Source: Segetibacter aerophilus (GTDB lineage Bacteria; Bacteroidota; Bacteroidia; Chitinophagales; Chitinophagaceae). From it: 64,000 bases of DNA. Shown one piece after another: positions 1 through 7,293 of this stretch (the first letter of the stretch is position 1; each line of letters starts with the position of its first letter). The notes under the pieces were generated by a model, which made no database searches, had not been told where the DNA came from, and worked only from the letters and a program-made list of their open reading frames with translations. The stretch spans positions 372,001 to 436,000 of the forward strand of contig NZ_BJYT01000002.1 of NCBI RefSeq assembly GCF_007991655.1, written 5' to 3'. Position numbers and translations under genes: made by a program.

Positions 1-1
1 T

Positions 2-1441
2 ACTGCAAAAACTACCTGGATGACTCTGCCCGGCGATCCTGTACAACATTATATTCCCCGAATGGAGTGGGCAGCGAATAACTCGCAAGTCATTCTGGAG
101 CAATTAAACAGGAAGCAAAACGAGGCGAAAATTTTTCTCTGTAATATAGCAACCGGTGCTTCAAACGCTATCTATACCGAGCAGGATAAGGCCTGGATAG
201 ATGTCAAAAGCAGGTGGAGCGAAGACCCAACCGGCTGGGAATGGATCAATGGGGGAAAAGAGTTTTTATGGATTTCTGAAAAAGACGGCTGGAGGCACAT
301 CTATAGAATGGGACGCGATGGTAAGGAGACAAAAATCACCAAGGGCAATTATGACATGATTAGCCTAGAGGCAATTGACGAGAAGAATGGCACTGTTTAC
401 ATCATGGCTTCACCCAATAACGCTACACAGCAATATTTGTATAAAGTCTCTTTAAGTGGCGAGGGTGATGCCGAACTATTATCCCCCGGTTCTGAAAAAG
501 GAACTCATGCTTATAACATCTCACCAGCTGCTACATATGCTAGTCATTATTTTTCTAACCTTTCAGGAGAATGGGTGGCAGATTGGGTAAGCCTTCCCAA
601 TCATTCTAGTTTTGTTACCAACGGAAAATCCGAGGCACGAAGCGCTGGATCAAGTGTCCCTGAAATGTTCCAGGTAACTACCGAGGACAATGTTACCATG
701 GACGGATGGATGATAAAACCGAAGAATTTCGATAGTACGAAAAAATATCCCGTTCTGTTCCAGGTATATTCTGAGCCGGCTTCGATGACGGTAAGAGATG
801 CGAGAGGAAGTGCGGGAACCTTTTTGTATTCAGGCGACATGGCTGCTGATGGTTACATACAAATTGGTCTTGATGGTCGTGGTACGCCTGCTCCTAAAGG
901 CGCGGCTTGGCGCAAAGCAATTTATCGAAAAATAGGTATGGTGAATATTCGTGACCAGGCGATGGCGGCCAGGAAAATAAGCAACTGGAACTTTGTCGAT
1001 ACCAGCCGCATCGCAGTTTGGGGATGGAGCGGTGGTGGCTCCACTACTTTAAACCTTTTGTTTCAATATCCTGAAATATACAAAACTGGAATCTCGATTG
1101 CGCCTGTCGCAAACCAGTTATTGTACGACAATATTTACCAGGAACGCTATATGGGTCTGCCGCAGGAAAACATGGAGGACTACGTCAACGGGTCGCCTGT
1201 TTCGCATGCAAAAAATCTTCGTGGAAACCTGCTTGTCATTCACGGTACAGGTGACGATAATGTGCATTACCAGGGAACCGAGATTTTGATAAACGAACTG
1301 GTAAAACAGGGAAAGAATTTTCAGATGATGAGTTATCCAAACCGTACCCATAGTATTTCGGAAGGCGAGGGCACAAGGCGACATTTATCAAACTTATTTA
1401 CTACTTATCTAAAAGAACATTGCCCTGGGGGTGCGAGGTAA
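2..1441 (+). CDS. S9 family peptidase (DPP IV type), C-terminal part
   Basis: Serine exopeptidase of the prolyl oligopeptidase/DPP IV family, which removes N-terminal dipeptides and in this phylum is normally exported. The reading frame is open to the window edge, so the start and most of the beta-propeller are missing. The first ~200 residues carry propeller-type sequence (SEKDGWRHIYR), followed by the alpha/beta hydrolase domain. Counting from the first Met at position 20, the nucleophile motif GWSGGG puts Ser at residue 337, Asp at about 412 in HGTGDDNVHYQ and His at 444 in RTHSIS, so the triad is complete. The frame is intact to the stop. The gene converges on the next one, with a repeat copy 42 bp after the stop. 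Family assignment is firm; exact substrate is not. Confidence 0.9.
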   Translation, partial: TAKTTWMTLPGDPVQHYIPRMEWAANNSQVILEQLNRKQNEAKIFLCNIATGASNAIYTEQDKAWIDVKSRWSEDPTGWEWINGGKEFLWISEKDGWRHIYRMGRDGKETKITKGNYDMISLEAIDEKNGTVYIMASPNNATQQYLYKVSLSGEGDAELLSPGSEKGTHAYNISPAATYASHYFSNLSGEWVADWVSLPNHSSFVTNGKSEARSAGSSVPEMFQVTTEDNVTMDGWMIKPKNFDSTKKYPVLFQVYSEPASMTVRDARGSAGTFLYSGDMAADGYIQIGLDGRGTPAPKGAAWRKAIYRKIGMVNIRDQAMAARKISNWNFVDTSRIAVWGWSGGGSTTLNLLFQYPEIYKTGISIAPVANQLLYDNIYQERYMGLPQENMEDYVNGSPVSHAKNLRGNLLVIHGTGDDNVHYQGTEILINELVKQGKNFQMMSYPNRTHSISEGEGTRRHLSNLFTTYLKEHCPGGAR

Positions 1442-1482
1442 GCAGAAGGGCTTTTTCTAACCAACATTAGTTTTCATAGCAT

Positions 1483-1508
1483 CATCGTTGCGACGCTCCA
1501 TTCGTCTG
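1483..1508 (-). repeat. Dispersed 26-bp repeat, copy 1 (diverged left half)
   Basis: Reads CATCGTTGCGACGC on the plus strand, followed by a diverged half (TCCATTCG). It lies in the convergent gap, 42 bp after the peptidase stop. The core is GCGTCGC when read in the reference orientation (GTACAAG...CAACAATG). Confidence 0.6.
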
Positions 1509-1560
1509 CAGGAATTCTATTTTGCTTTTTGTATGTTTTGCTACGAATTATCATTCAACA

Positions 1561-2406
1561 TCAACTAACTGCTAAGCTCTTTGTTGGCTGTGGTAGATGG
1601 TATTTTGAGAAAAGGAGCGTGAGTAAAAAAGGAGTGACCTCCCAATAAGGTATTCTCATAAAAAAGACATCGGTCAAAAGAAAAATGATAGATGCGATAA
1701 TTAGAAAACAGTCATACTTTTTTGTAAAAAAACCAATAGCAAAAGACAGTTCGAGAATGGTGGCTGCCAAGTATAACGAGTAGCTAATGTAAGTGTGGCT
1801 AATTAGCCAATAAATGAATGATGCATACCACGAATGGGGTGAGGATGCCAGATACTCTTTATGCTGAAACAACAAAATGCCACTCATTTGTTCGATACTA
1901 AAAATGCCTCCCTGAACAAACTTCCAGGCAGCAGCAGAAGCAAAAAAGAACAGGAAGAAATAGCGGAGGGCATGCAGAATAAAATAAAAGCTTCTTAGCT
2001 CTGTGCACATTAGTAAAAATGGGAAAAGCAACCATGCTATGAAGCCTTCAATGCTGCTCGTGGGATACAAGGTGTAGCATTGGATGTAAATGAAATTTAC
2101 TATCATCATCACAACTGCTACAGCACTAGCAACTCTTACATTTTTTTTGAAAGCCAGCAAGTACAAGAGTGGCATCGAATAGAATAGAACATCAAAAACA
2201 ATCCAGCCGGAGGGATTGTCTAGCAGTGATTGATGTAAGCCCGTTTCCATGATTATCCATGTAAACAAGTCGAACCTATTATTAAATAAAAACGGTTTGA
2301 CCTGGAAGAGAAGGAGGCCATTCCAAATTTTGTAAAACATCAATAGGTAAAATAGTATGCAGTAGGCATAGATGATTTGCTTCCTATGTTGTTCGGTTAA
2401 CGGCAT
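1561..2406 (-). CDS. Multi-pass membrane protein of unknown function
   Basis: I do not recognise a named family with confidence. The 281 residues hold about seven or eight hydrophobic segments, beginning near residues 12-33, 70-87 and 93-112 and ending near 252-267. Short polar loops separate them and the N-terminus is charged, so this is an integral inner-membrane protein. The overall look (aromatic-rich helices, few charged residues) resembles HTTM/DoxX-like proteins, but I see no diagnostic motif. Its start codon overlaps the end of the upstream membrane-anchored protein by 10 bp, so the two are probably co-translated and may form one complex. Confidence 0.7.
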   Translation of the reverse strand: MPLTEQHRKQIIYAYCILFYLLMFYKIWNGLLLFQVKPFLFNNRFDLFTWIIMETGLHQSLLDNPSGWIVFDVLFYSMPLLYLLAFKKNVRVASAVAVVMMIVNFIYIQCYTLYPTSSIEGFIAWLLFPFLLMCTELRSFYFILHALRYFFLFFFASAAAWKFVQGGIFSIEQMSGILLFQHKEYLASSPHSWYASFIYWLISHTYISYSLYLAATILELSFAIGFFTKKYDCFLIIASIIFLLTDVFFMRIPYWEVTPFLLTLLFSKYHLPQPTKSLAVS

Positions 2407-2915
2407 AGCTGGGACAGCGGAATGAAGGAAGGCGTAGCCTCCAGCTTATTTGAACGAAGTTCATAATTACGATAAGTTACAGCGAGAGATTCTGTCTTCT
2501 GATTCGTCACGGCCTCGAGGTAATTCTTATACCAGTTTTCAAATTGTTCGTAGTTGCAAGATTGAATAAAGTGCGCTTCGGTTGAGTTGATCTGCATCTT
2601 ATTTAGCAACCGTTGTATTTGTGATTTATATAGTGCATTGCTGCTTTTTATGCCTGCGTAAAACTGTAACGGCACCATAATCTTATCCCACTCAGTGGCC
2701 GAAAAATTTCTCCCCTCGAGTCTTTTCCCATTTAGCTCAACTTCAAAAACGTTGTAGTTCTTCTGTATAGCAATTTTCTCGCTGTACATCCCGTAGTTAT
2801 AAAAAGGCGTGCTGACAATGCCCCATATAAGAATTACAAACAGTTGCCCGCATATAAAAATGATGACCAGTGCAGACAGTAATCGGTTATGTGTTTGCAA
2901 TTCCCTCAAGAACAT
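2397..2915 (-). CDS. Membrane-anchored protein of unknown function
   Basis: A 172-residue protein with one clear transmembrane segment at about residues 13-35 after a short basic N-terminus, and a soluble, mostly periplasmic C-terminal part of about 130 residues. No family recognised. It overlaps the following multi-pass membrane gene by 10 bp, which implies translational coupling. The start is unusual: the ATG at 2915 directly follows a run of six Ts (minus strand) that closes a hairpin, so the terminator-like structure of the upstream peptidase gene forms the immediate leader of this gene. No alternative upstream start in frame makes better sense. Confidence 0.65.
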   Translation of the reverse strand: MFLRELQTHNRLLSALVIIFICGQLFVILIWGIVSTPFYNYGMYSEKIAIQKNYNVFEVELNGKRLEGRNFSATEWDKIMVPLQFYAGIKSSNALYKSQIQRLLNKMQINSTEAHFIQSCNYEQFENWYKNYLEAVTNQKTESLAVTYRNYELRSNKLEATPSFIPLSQLCR

Positions 2916-2944
2916 AAAAAATGCGGAGATGTTACTCCCCGCAT
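2916..2944 (-). terminator. Hairpin plus U-tract between the M42 peptidase gene and the next gene
   Basis: On the minus strand ATGCGG and CCGCAT pair, with an inner AG/CT and a two-base bulge, around a small loop, followed by six Ts. It starts 25 nt after the peptidase stop codon. The T-tract runs directly into the ATG of the downstream gene, so read-through or attenuation must decide expression unless a promoter lies inside the hairpin. Confidence 0.6.
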
Positions 2945-2968
2945 AGTTACAAAAATTATGTTCAGTGC

Positions 2969-4087
2969 CTATAAATAATTCAGGTTGGTTTCAGGGGTTA
3001 GCGTCAACAGCGTTTGATACATAAGTTTAATAGTGTTTTCTATATCGCTTCTATGCAGCATCTCGACGGTTGTGTGCATATACCGCAAAGGAATTGATAT
3101 TAGCACCGATGGACAGCCGTCGTTTGCATAAGCAAAGCTATCTGTATCAGTTCCGGTGCTGCGGCTAATGGCTCTTAACTGCACCGGTATTTCAGATTTT
3201 TGTGCAACTTCCTGCACGAGGGTCAAAAGTTTATTGTGCACTGCTGGTCCATAAGCAAGTGAAGGTCCCTTCCCACAAGCGCAATCGCCTTCTATCATCT
3301 TATTGATCATTGGCGTCGTTGTATCGTGGGTAACGTCTGTTATGATGGCTACGTTTGGTTTTATACGACGTGCAATCATCTCAGCACCGCGAAGACCTAT
3401 TTCTTCCTGCACAGCATTTACGACGTAAAGCGAATAGGGAAGTTGGACGTTGTTTTCTTTCAGTAAACGCGCTACTTCGGCAATCATAAAACCACCCACC
3501 CTATTATCCATTGCACGGCAGATGTAGTGATCGTAAGAAAGCTCTTCAAAACCTTCATCGTACGTTACAACGGCGCCGATATGAATTCCAAGATCTTCGA
3601 CTTCTTTTTTATTTCTTGCACCGCAGTCAAGCCAAAGGCTTTCAACTTTTGGTTGAGGTTCTTTTTGTTCAGGATTAGAAAGACGGGTGTGAATAGCGGG
3701 CCACCCAAATACAGCCTTTATAGGTCCGTTTTTGCCGTGGATGATTACCCGCTTGCTTGGAGCGATCTGGTGGTCGACACCACCATTTCTTTTTAAATAA
3801 ATAAGGCCAGCATCGGTGATATAGTTTACAAACCAACTTATTTCGTCGGCGTGCGCCTCGATCACGACTTTAAAAGGCTGATTAGGATTTATGATACCAA
3901 CTGCGGTTCCATAAGGGTCAACTAATTGTTCGTCAATGTAGGGTTGCAAATAATCCAGCCAAATTCTTTGACCACCCGATTCAAATCCTACAGGCGAAGG
4001 ATTATTCAAATAGTTACGCAGGAAGGAATGAGATGCTTCAGTCAATATTGTTTCCTGGCTCTTCTTTTCTTTTTTTGATTTCGACAT
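2969..4087 (-). CDS. M42 family metallo-aminopeptidase
   Basis: Cytoplasmic di-metal aminopeptidase of the M42 (FrvX/YsdC, PepA-like) family, which trims peptides released by proteases. 372 residues. The expected metal ligands are all visible: His79 and Asp81 (EAHADE), Asp194 (RAMDNRVGG), Glu228/Glu229 (VQEEIG, catalytic and ligand), Asp251 (ITDVTHD) and His338 (RYMHTT). The N-terminus carries a lysine-rich extension (KSKKEKK) before the catalytic domain. The start is only 2 bp from the stop of the UbiA-like gene upstream, so the two are in one operon with the lipoprotein before it. Old annotations call this family endoglucanase M; that is a misnomer. Confidence 0.92.
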   Translation of the reverse strand: MSKSKKEKKSQETILTEASHSFLRNYLNNPSPVGFESGGQRIWLDYLQPYIDEQLVDPYGTAVGIINPNQPFKVVIEAHADEISWFVNYITDAGLIYLKRNGGVDHQIAPSKRVIIHGKNGPIKAVFGWPAIHTRLSNPEQKEPQPKVESLWLDCGARNKKEVEDLGIHIGAVVTYDEGFEELSYDHYICRAMDNRVGGFMIAEVARLLKENNVQLPYSLYVVNAVQEEIGLRGAEMIARRIKPNVAIITDVTHDTTTPMINKMIEGDCACGKGPSLAYGPAVHNKLLTLVQEVAQKSEIPVQLRAISRSTGTDTDSFAYANDGCPSVLISIPLRYMHTTVEMLHRSDIENTIKLMYQTLLTLTPETNLNYL

Positions 4088-4089
4088 TA

Positions 4090-5001
4090 TTACTTTTTTA
4101 TTAATAGGATGCTTGTTATTCCGCAGAAAGCTTTCAAAAATACCAGGCCGTCAACCGCCGCAAGATAATATAAAACTTTTCGCCCCTGCCGATACCGAAG
4201 GATAATTAAAACGAGTAAGATATAGGGGATAAGCTGAATAGAGGTTTGCAAAAAGGAGAAGTTCTGCTGCCTTTGAAAAAGAAAAAATACGACAAGGTTT
4301 ATGAGTACTAGGGGTAAGACAATAAAGCGAATGGTCTTTTTAACGCCAAAGATTACAGGATAAGTTTTTAGGTGATAATAAGAATCTGTCCGATAATCCT
4401 TGATATCAAAAATGATAGCATTGATAGAAAAAAAGAGGAAATTCTGCAGGCACAACAATGCGAGCGGAACTAATGGCGCATGCAAACTTTCATTTCTCTG
4501 CACCTGCCAGATAATTAAAGGATAAATGGTTACCCATCCGGCCCAGGTTAACCCTACAACAAAAGGTTTCATCCATCCAACCTGCCTGATCTTGGTAAGT
4601 CTTAAGGCCTTTGGGGTAAACGTGTACCATGCAGCAGCTATGGGAAAAGCCGAGATTAATAAAAACTGGCTCGGCGATAATGAAAGTAGCCTATGAACAT
4701 TTACGCTTAAAAGGAAAATAAGGGAAGAAACAGTTAAAACAATAGCAACTATAAGCGCAGTTTTTATGGTAGAAAGATGATTGAGGTACCAACGGCTGCG
4801 CTCGTTGAAGGTTTTAGATCTTACACTTCGTGCATAGATCATCGTATAATAAATGATCGTACACAAAAAGATCAGAAAATAAAACGGGAAAATATTTAAA
4901 GAGAGATGATTGAGCAAATTGGTTTCAATACAAAGAGCTACGGCACAAACGCCCAAGTATATATTACCATAAAAAAAAGCGTTTATAAATTTGCTAATCA
5001 A
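4090..5001 (-). CDS. UbiA-like membrane prenyltransferase homologue
   Basis: Integral membrane protein of 303 residues with about eight or nine hydrophobic segments. The second aspartate motif of the UbiA superfamily is present at residues 199-206 (DIKDYRTD), followed by the family-typical TYPVIFGVKKT. The first motif (NDxxDxxxD, expected near residues 55-70) is not recognisable; the region reads ARSVRSKTFNERSR. UbiA enzymes bind the prenyl diphosphate through Mg2+ held by both motifs, so a classical prenyl transfer is doubtful. It sits between a lipoprotein gene (6 bp) and the M42 peptidase gene (2 bp). I call the fold, not the substrate. Confidence 0.7.
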   Translation of the reverse strand: MISKFINAFFYGNIYLGVCAVALCIETNLLNHLSLNIFPFYFLIFLCTIIYYTMIYARSVRSKTFNERSRWYLNHLSTIKTALIVAIVLTVSSLIFLLSVNVHRLLSLSPSQFLLISAFPIAAAWYTFTPKALRLTKIRQVGWMKPFVVGLTWAGWVTIYPLIIWQVQRNESLHAPLVPLALLCLQNFLFFSINAIIFDIKDYRTDSYYHLKTYPVIFGVKKTIRFIVLPLVLINLVVFFLFQRQQNFSFLQTSIQLIPYILLVLIILRYRQGRKVLYYLAAVDGLVFLKAFCGITSILLIKK

Positions 5002-5007
5002 TAGCCT

Positions 5008-5454
5008 TTATTTAGAGATCACAACTTGTTCGCTTACAACTGTATCGCTTTTATTCTTTGCTTTATCCTGTATCCAAAATTTGAATGTTGCTGTGTCATT
5101 CCTGTTCACACAGCTCGAGTGAGTTATGGGAGGACAGTCAAGGTTCAGACCGTAAGAATAACATACTTGAATGTCGCCCTGCAAATTTTTCGTTCCTGTG
5201 AAGTCGGGCATTCTATATTTAGAAATAAAGCCTCCTGATGGACATCCTTTCACAATTTCCTGTACCCACAAACTATCCTGCAGATCTCCTTCGGCATCAG
5301 TTACGCCAAGAGTGAATGTCAAAGTTTCATTGCTGTTTAAAAACTTAGTGTTGACTTTTTTATATGTTAATTGTGGTTTGGTCGCATATTTATCTTTCCC
5401 GCATCCCGCCAAAATGCCCAACGCAAAAATTGTAACCAATATCTTTGTACTCAT
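5008..5454 (-). CDS. Small lipoprotein of unknown function
   Basis: 148 residues with a classic lipoprotein signal (hydrophobic core then LAGC, lipidated Cys18). The mature part looks like one beta-sandwich domain (TLTFTLGVTDAEGDLQDS, then ATFKFWIQDKAKNKSDT), reminiscent of the Ig/cadherin-like domains common in Bacteroidota surface proteins, and has four further cysteines that could pair. It is the first gene of the operon that continues with the UbiA-like protein and the M42 peptidase. It diverges from the LuxE-like gene across about 50 bp. No function can be assigned. Confidence 0.75.
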   Translation of the reverse strand: MSTKILVTIFALGILAGCGKDKYATKPQLTYKKVNTKFLNSNETLTFTLGVTDAEGDLQDSLWVQEIVKGCPSGGFISKYRMPDFTGTKNLQGDIQVCYSYGLNLDCPPITHSSCVNRNDTATFKFWIQDKAKNKSDTVVSEQVVISK

Positions 5455-5506
5455 GATTTTCTTTTACATTCCAAATTTAGCTAAAACGATTGATGCATAA
5501 GCAGTA

Positions 5507-6484
5507 GTGAAAGAGATTGTTAACAATATTTTGTCAGTGTCTCCCGACACTTTTAAAGCACGTGCACTCGCCCAATTTCGATTTCAATATCAGCAAAATC
5601 TCGTCTACAAAAAATGGGTAGACGCCTTACAAGTTGAAGTTGAAAACGTGACCGAACTTTCCCAAATCCCTTTTTTACCGGTTTCTTTTTTCAAAACAGA
5701 TAAAGTAATTACCGGAAACTTTGCCCCCCAAATTATATTCGAAAGCAGTGGTACGACCGGGACCGTCAACAGCAGGCATTTTGTGAAAGATCTTAATATA
5801 TATACGGAAAGTTTTACAGAAGGTTTCCGCACGTTTTATGGAGACCCAAAGGACTGGTGTATTATTGGCTTGCTTCCCTCTTACCTTGAAAGAGATGGGT
5901 CATCTTTAATAATGATGGTGAAGGAGCTGATAGAACTTTCCGGGCTTACAGAAAGTGGTTTTTATTTGAATGAATTCTATAAGTTGTCGAAGGTTTTGCA
6001 AGATCTTGAAACCCGTCAGCAAAAGACGTTGCTCATTGGTGTCACCTTCGCCCTGCTTGATTTAGCAGAACAGTTTCCGATGGAACTCAAGCACACCACG
6101 ATCATGGAAACTGGTGGTATGAAAGGGCGGCGAAGGGAAATGGTAAGAGAAGAAGTTCATGGCCTTTTACAGCAACAATTAAAGGTTCCTGCCGTCCACT
6201 CTGAGTATGGGATGACGGAGCTTTTATCGCAAGGGTATTCTTTGGGCGGCGGTATTTTTAATACCGTTTCATGGATGAAGGTCCTGGTAAGAGACGAAGA
6301 TGACCCGCTACTGATAACGGATAAGGGACGTGGATTGATTAATGTGATTGACCTCGCTAATATTTACAGCTGCAGTTTTATTGCGACTGATGATGTAGGG
6401 CGACTATCCGAAGACGGTAGTTTTGAGGTATTGGGCCGAAGAGACAACAGCGACATCAGGGGATGTAGCTTGATGGTTATGTAA
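5507..6484 (+). CDS. LuxE-like acyl-protein synthetase
   Basis: Member of the LuxE/acyl-protein synthetase branch of the adenylate-forming superfamily, which activates fatty acids as acyl-AMP. 325 residues. The P-loop-like motif SSGTTGT lies near residues 80-86, and YGMTELLSQGYS near residues 235-246 matches the adenylation signature. The start is GTG at 5507: the in-frame stop TAA at 5498 lies just upstream and no ATG intervenes. LuxE normally works with the reductase LuxC, but no luxC, luxD or polyketide gene is near. A role in activating a carboxylate for transfer to a carrier or protein is inferred. It ends convergently with the truncated nucleosidase gene. Confidence 0.8.
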   Translation: MKEIVNNILSVSPDTFKARALAQFRFQYQQNLVYKKWVDALQVEVENVTELSQIPFLPVSFFKTDKVITGNFAPQIIFESSGTTGTVNSRHFVKDLNIYTESFTEGFRTFYGDPKDWCIIGLLPSYLERDGSSLIMMVKELIELSGLTESGFYLNEFYKLSKVLQDLETRQQKTLLIGVTFALLDLAEQFPMELKHTTIMETGGMKGRRREMVREEVHGLLQQQLKVPAVHSEYGMTELLSQGYSLGGGIFNTVSWMKVLVRDEDDPLLITDKGRGLINVIDLANIYSCSFIATDDVGRLSEDGSFEVLGRRDNSDIRGCSLMVM

Positions 6485-6528
6485 AGTATTTTGTTGCCTT
6501 TGTTCCAGGCGGTGTATTTCCGGATCGT

Positions 6529-6555
6529 CATTGTTGCGTCGCAGTACGTTCATCT
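6529..6555 (-). repeat. Dispersed repeat, copy 2
   Basis: Plus strand reads CATTGTTGCGTCGC followed by AGTACGTTCATC. The same GTTCATC half recurs in copy 7 (34559), so the two define a subfamily. It lies in the convergent gap between the LuxE-like gene and the nucleosidase gene. Confidence 0.7.
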
Positions 6556-6584
6556 ATTGGTTTTTCAATTTGGAAAAAGCACCC

Positions 6585-7184
6585 TTATTTCCTCAATAGC
6601 TTCAACATCTCCAATATTAGCATTGCCGAATTTTCAGCCGCTGTCTTCCCATACTTTTTGAAATCCAGCACCGCAGTGTCGTCAGCGGAATCAGAAAGCG
6701 ACCTGATAATGATAAACGGCACTTTCTCCTGGTAACAAATCTGGGCAACTGCTGCGCCTTCCATTTCAACAGCATCAGAATTGTACTCTTTTTGTAGCTG
6801 TTGGTTCAATTTTGTGTCAGCTAAAAAAACATCTCCTGTAATGATTGTTCCTGTGATGATCTGCGGTTTGTATTCTCCTATCGATTGTAGTTGTATGTCT
6901 TTGGCAGCCACCTTGCTTATTGCAACCAGTCCTGAATCTGCCGGAAAGAAAATGGGATTGTCGGTAAAGACGTAAGGGTTTTTCGTAGGCACTCGCAGCA
7001 TGCCTTCCGGCATTCTCCCGCCATAGTCATGATGGGCAACCAGCTGTCCAACAACAATATCTCCCGGGTGTAGTGTTGGGTTCATTGCACCGGCTATTCC
7101 TGTAAATAGGAGTTGTTTGGGCCTAAAATGTTCAAGTAATAAGGTGGTTGTCAATGCAGCGTTCACTTTGCCGATACCCGACAA
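6585..7184 (-). CDS. MTA/SAH nucleosidase family protein, N-terminally truncated
   Basis: The 199 residues match the nucleoside phosphorylase-like family that cleaves 5'-methylthioadenosine or S-adenosylhomocysteine: SGIGKVNAA, TGIAGAM, TGDVFLAD, VEMEGAAVAQIC with the substrate-binding Glu, and SLSDSADD with the catalytic Asp. In complete members SGIGKV begins near residue 48, so about 45 residues are absent, including the conserved EEE region that activates the attacking water. The only possible start is TTG at 7184. Upstream, the frame is open only to the stop at 7242-7244 and encodes nothing family-like; none of the other frames restores the N-terminus. A dispersed-repeat copy sits exactly at the break. 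Probably a decayed gene, although the remaining frame is undamaged. Confidence 0.7.
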   Translation of the reverse strand: MSGIGKVNAALTTTLLLEHFRPKQLLFTGIAGAMNPTLHPGDIVVGQLVAHHDYGGRMPEGMLRVPTKNPYVFTDNPIFFPADSGLVAISKVAAKDIQLQSIGEYKPQIITGTIITGDVFLADTKLNQQLQKEYNSDAVEMEGAAVAQICYQEKVPFIIIRSLSDSADDTAVLDFKKYGKTAAENSAMLILEMLKLLRK

Positions 7185-7202
7185 GAGTGCGACGCAACGA
7201 TG
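7181..7202 (+). repeat. Dispersed repeat, copy 3, at the break of the nucleosidase gene
   Basis: Reads ACAAGAGTGCGACGCAACGATG. Homology to other copies stops exactly where the nucleosidase homology begins (SGIGKV codons). It is also 92 bp upstream of the recQ start. Confidence 0.75.
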
Positions 7203-7293
7203 AAAAATAGAACTACCTATGCCGGGACAAAGAAAACATTCTTATAGACCGTTATATGGGCTTAAATTTAAAATTGTATGAATTGTTTTTATT

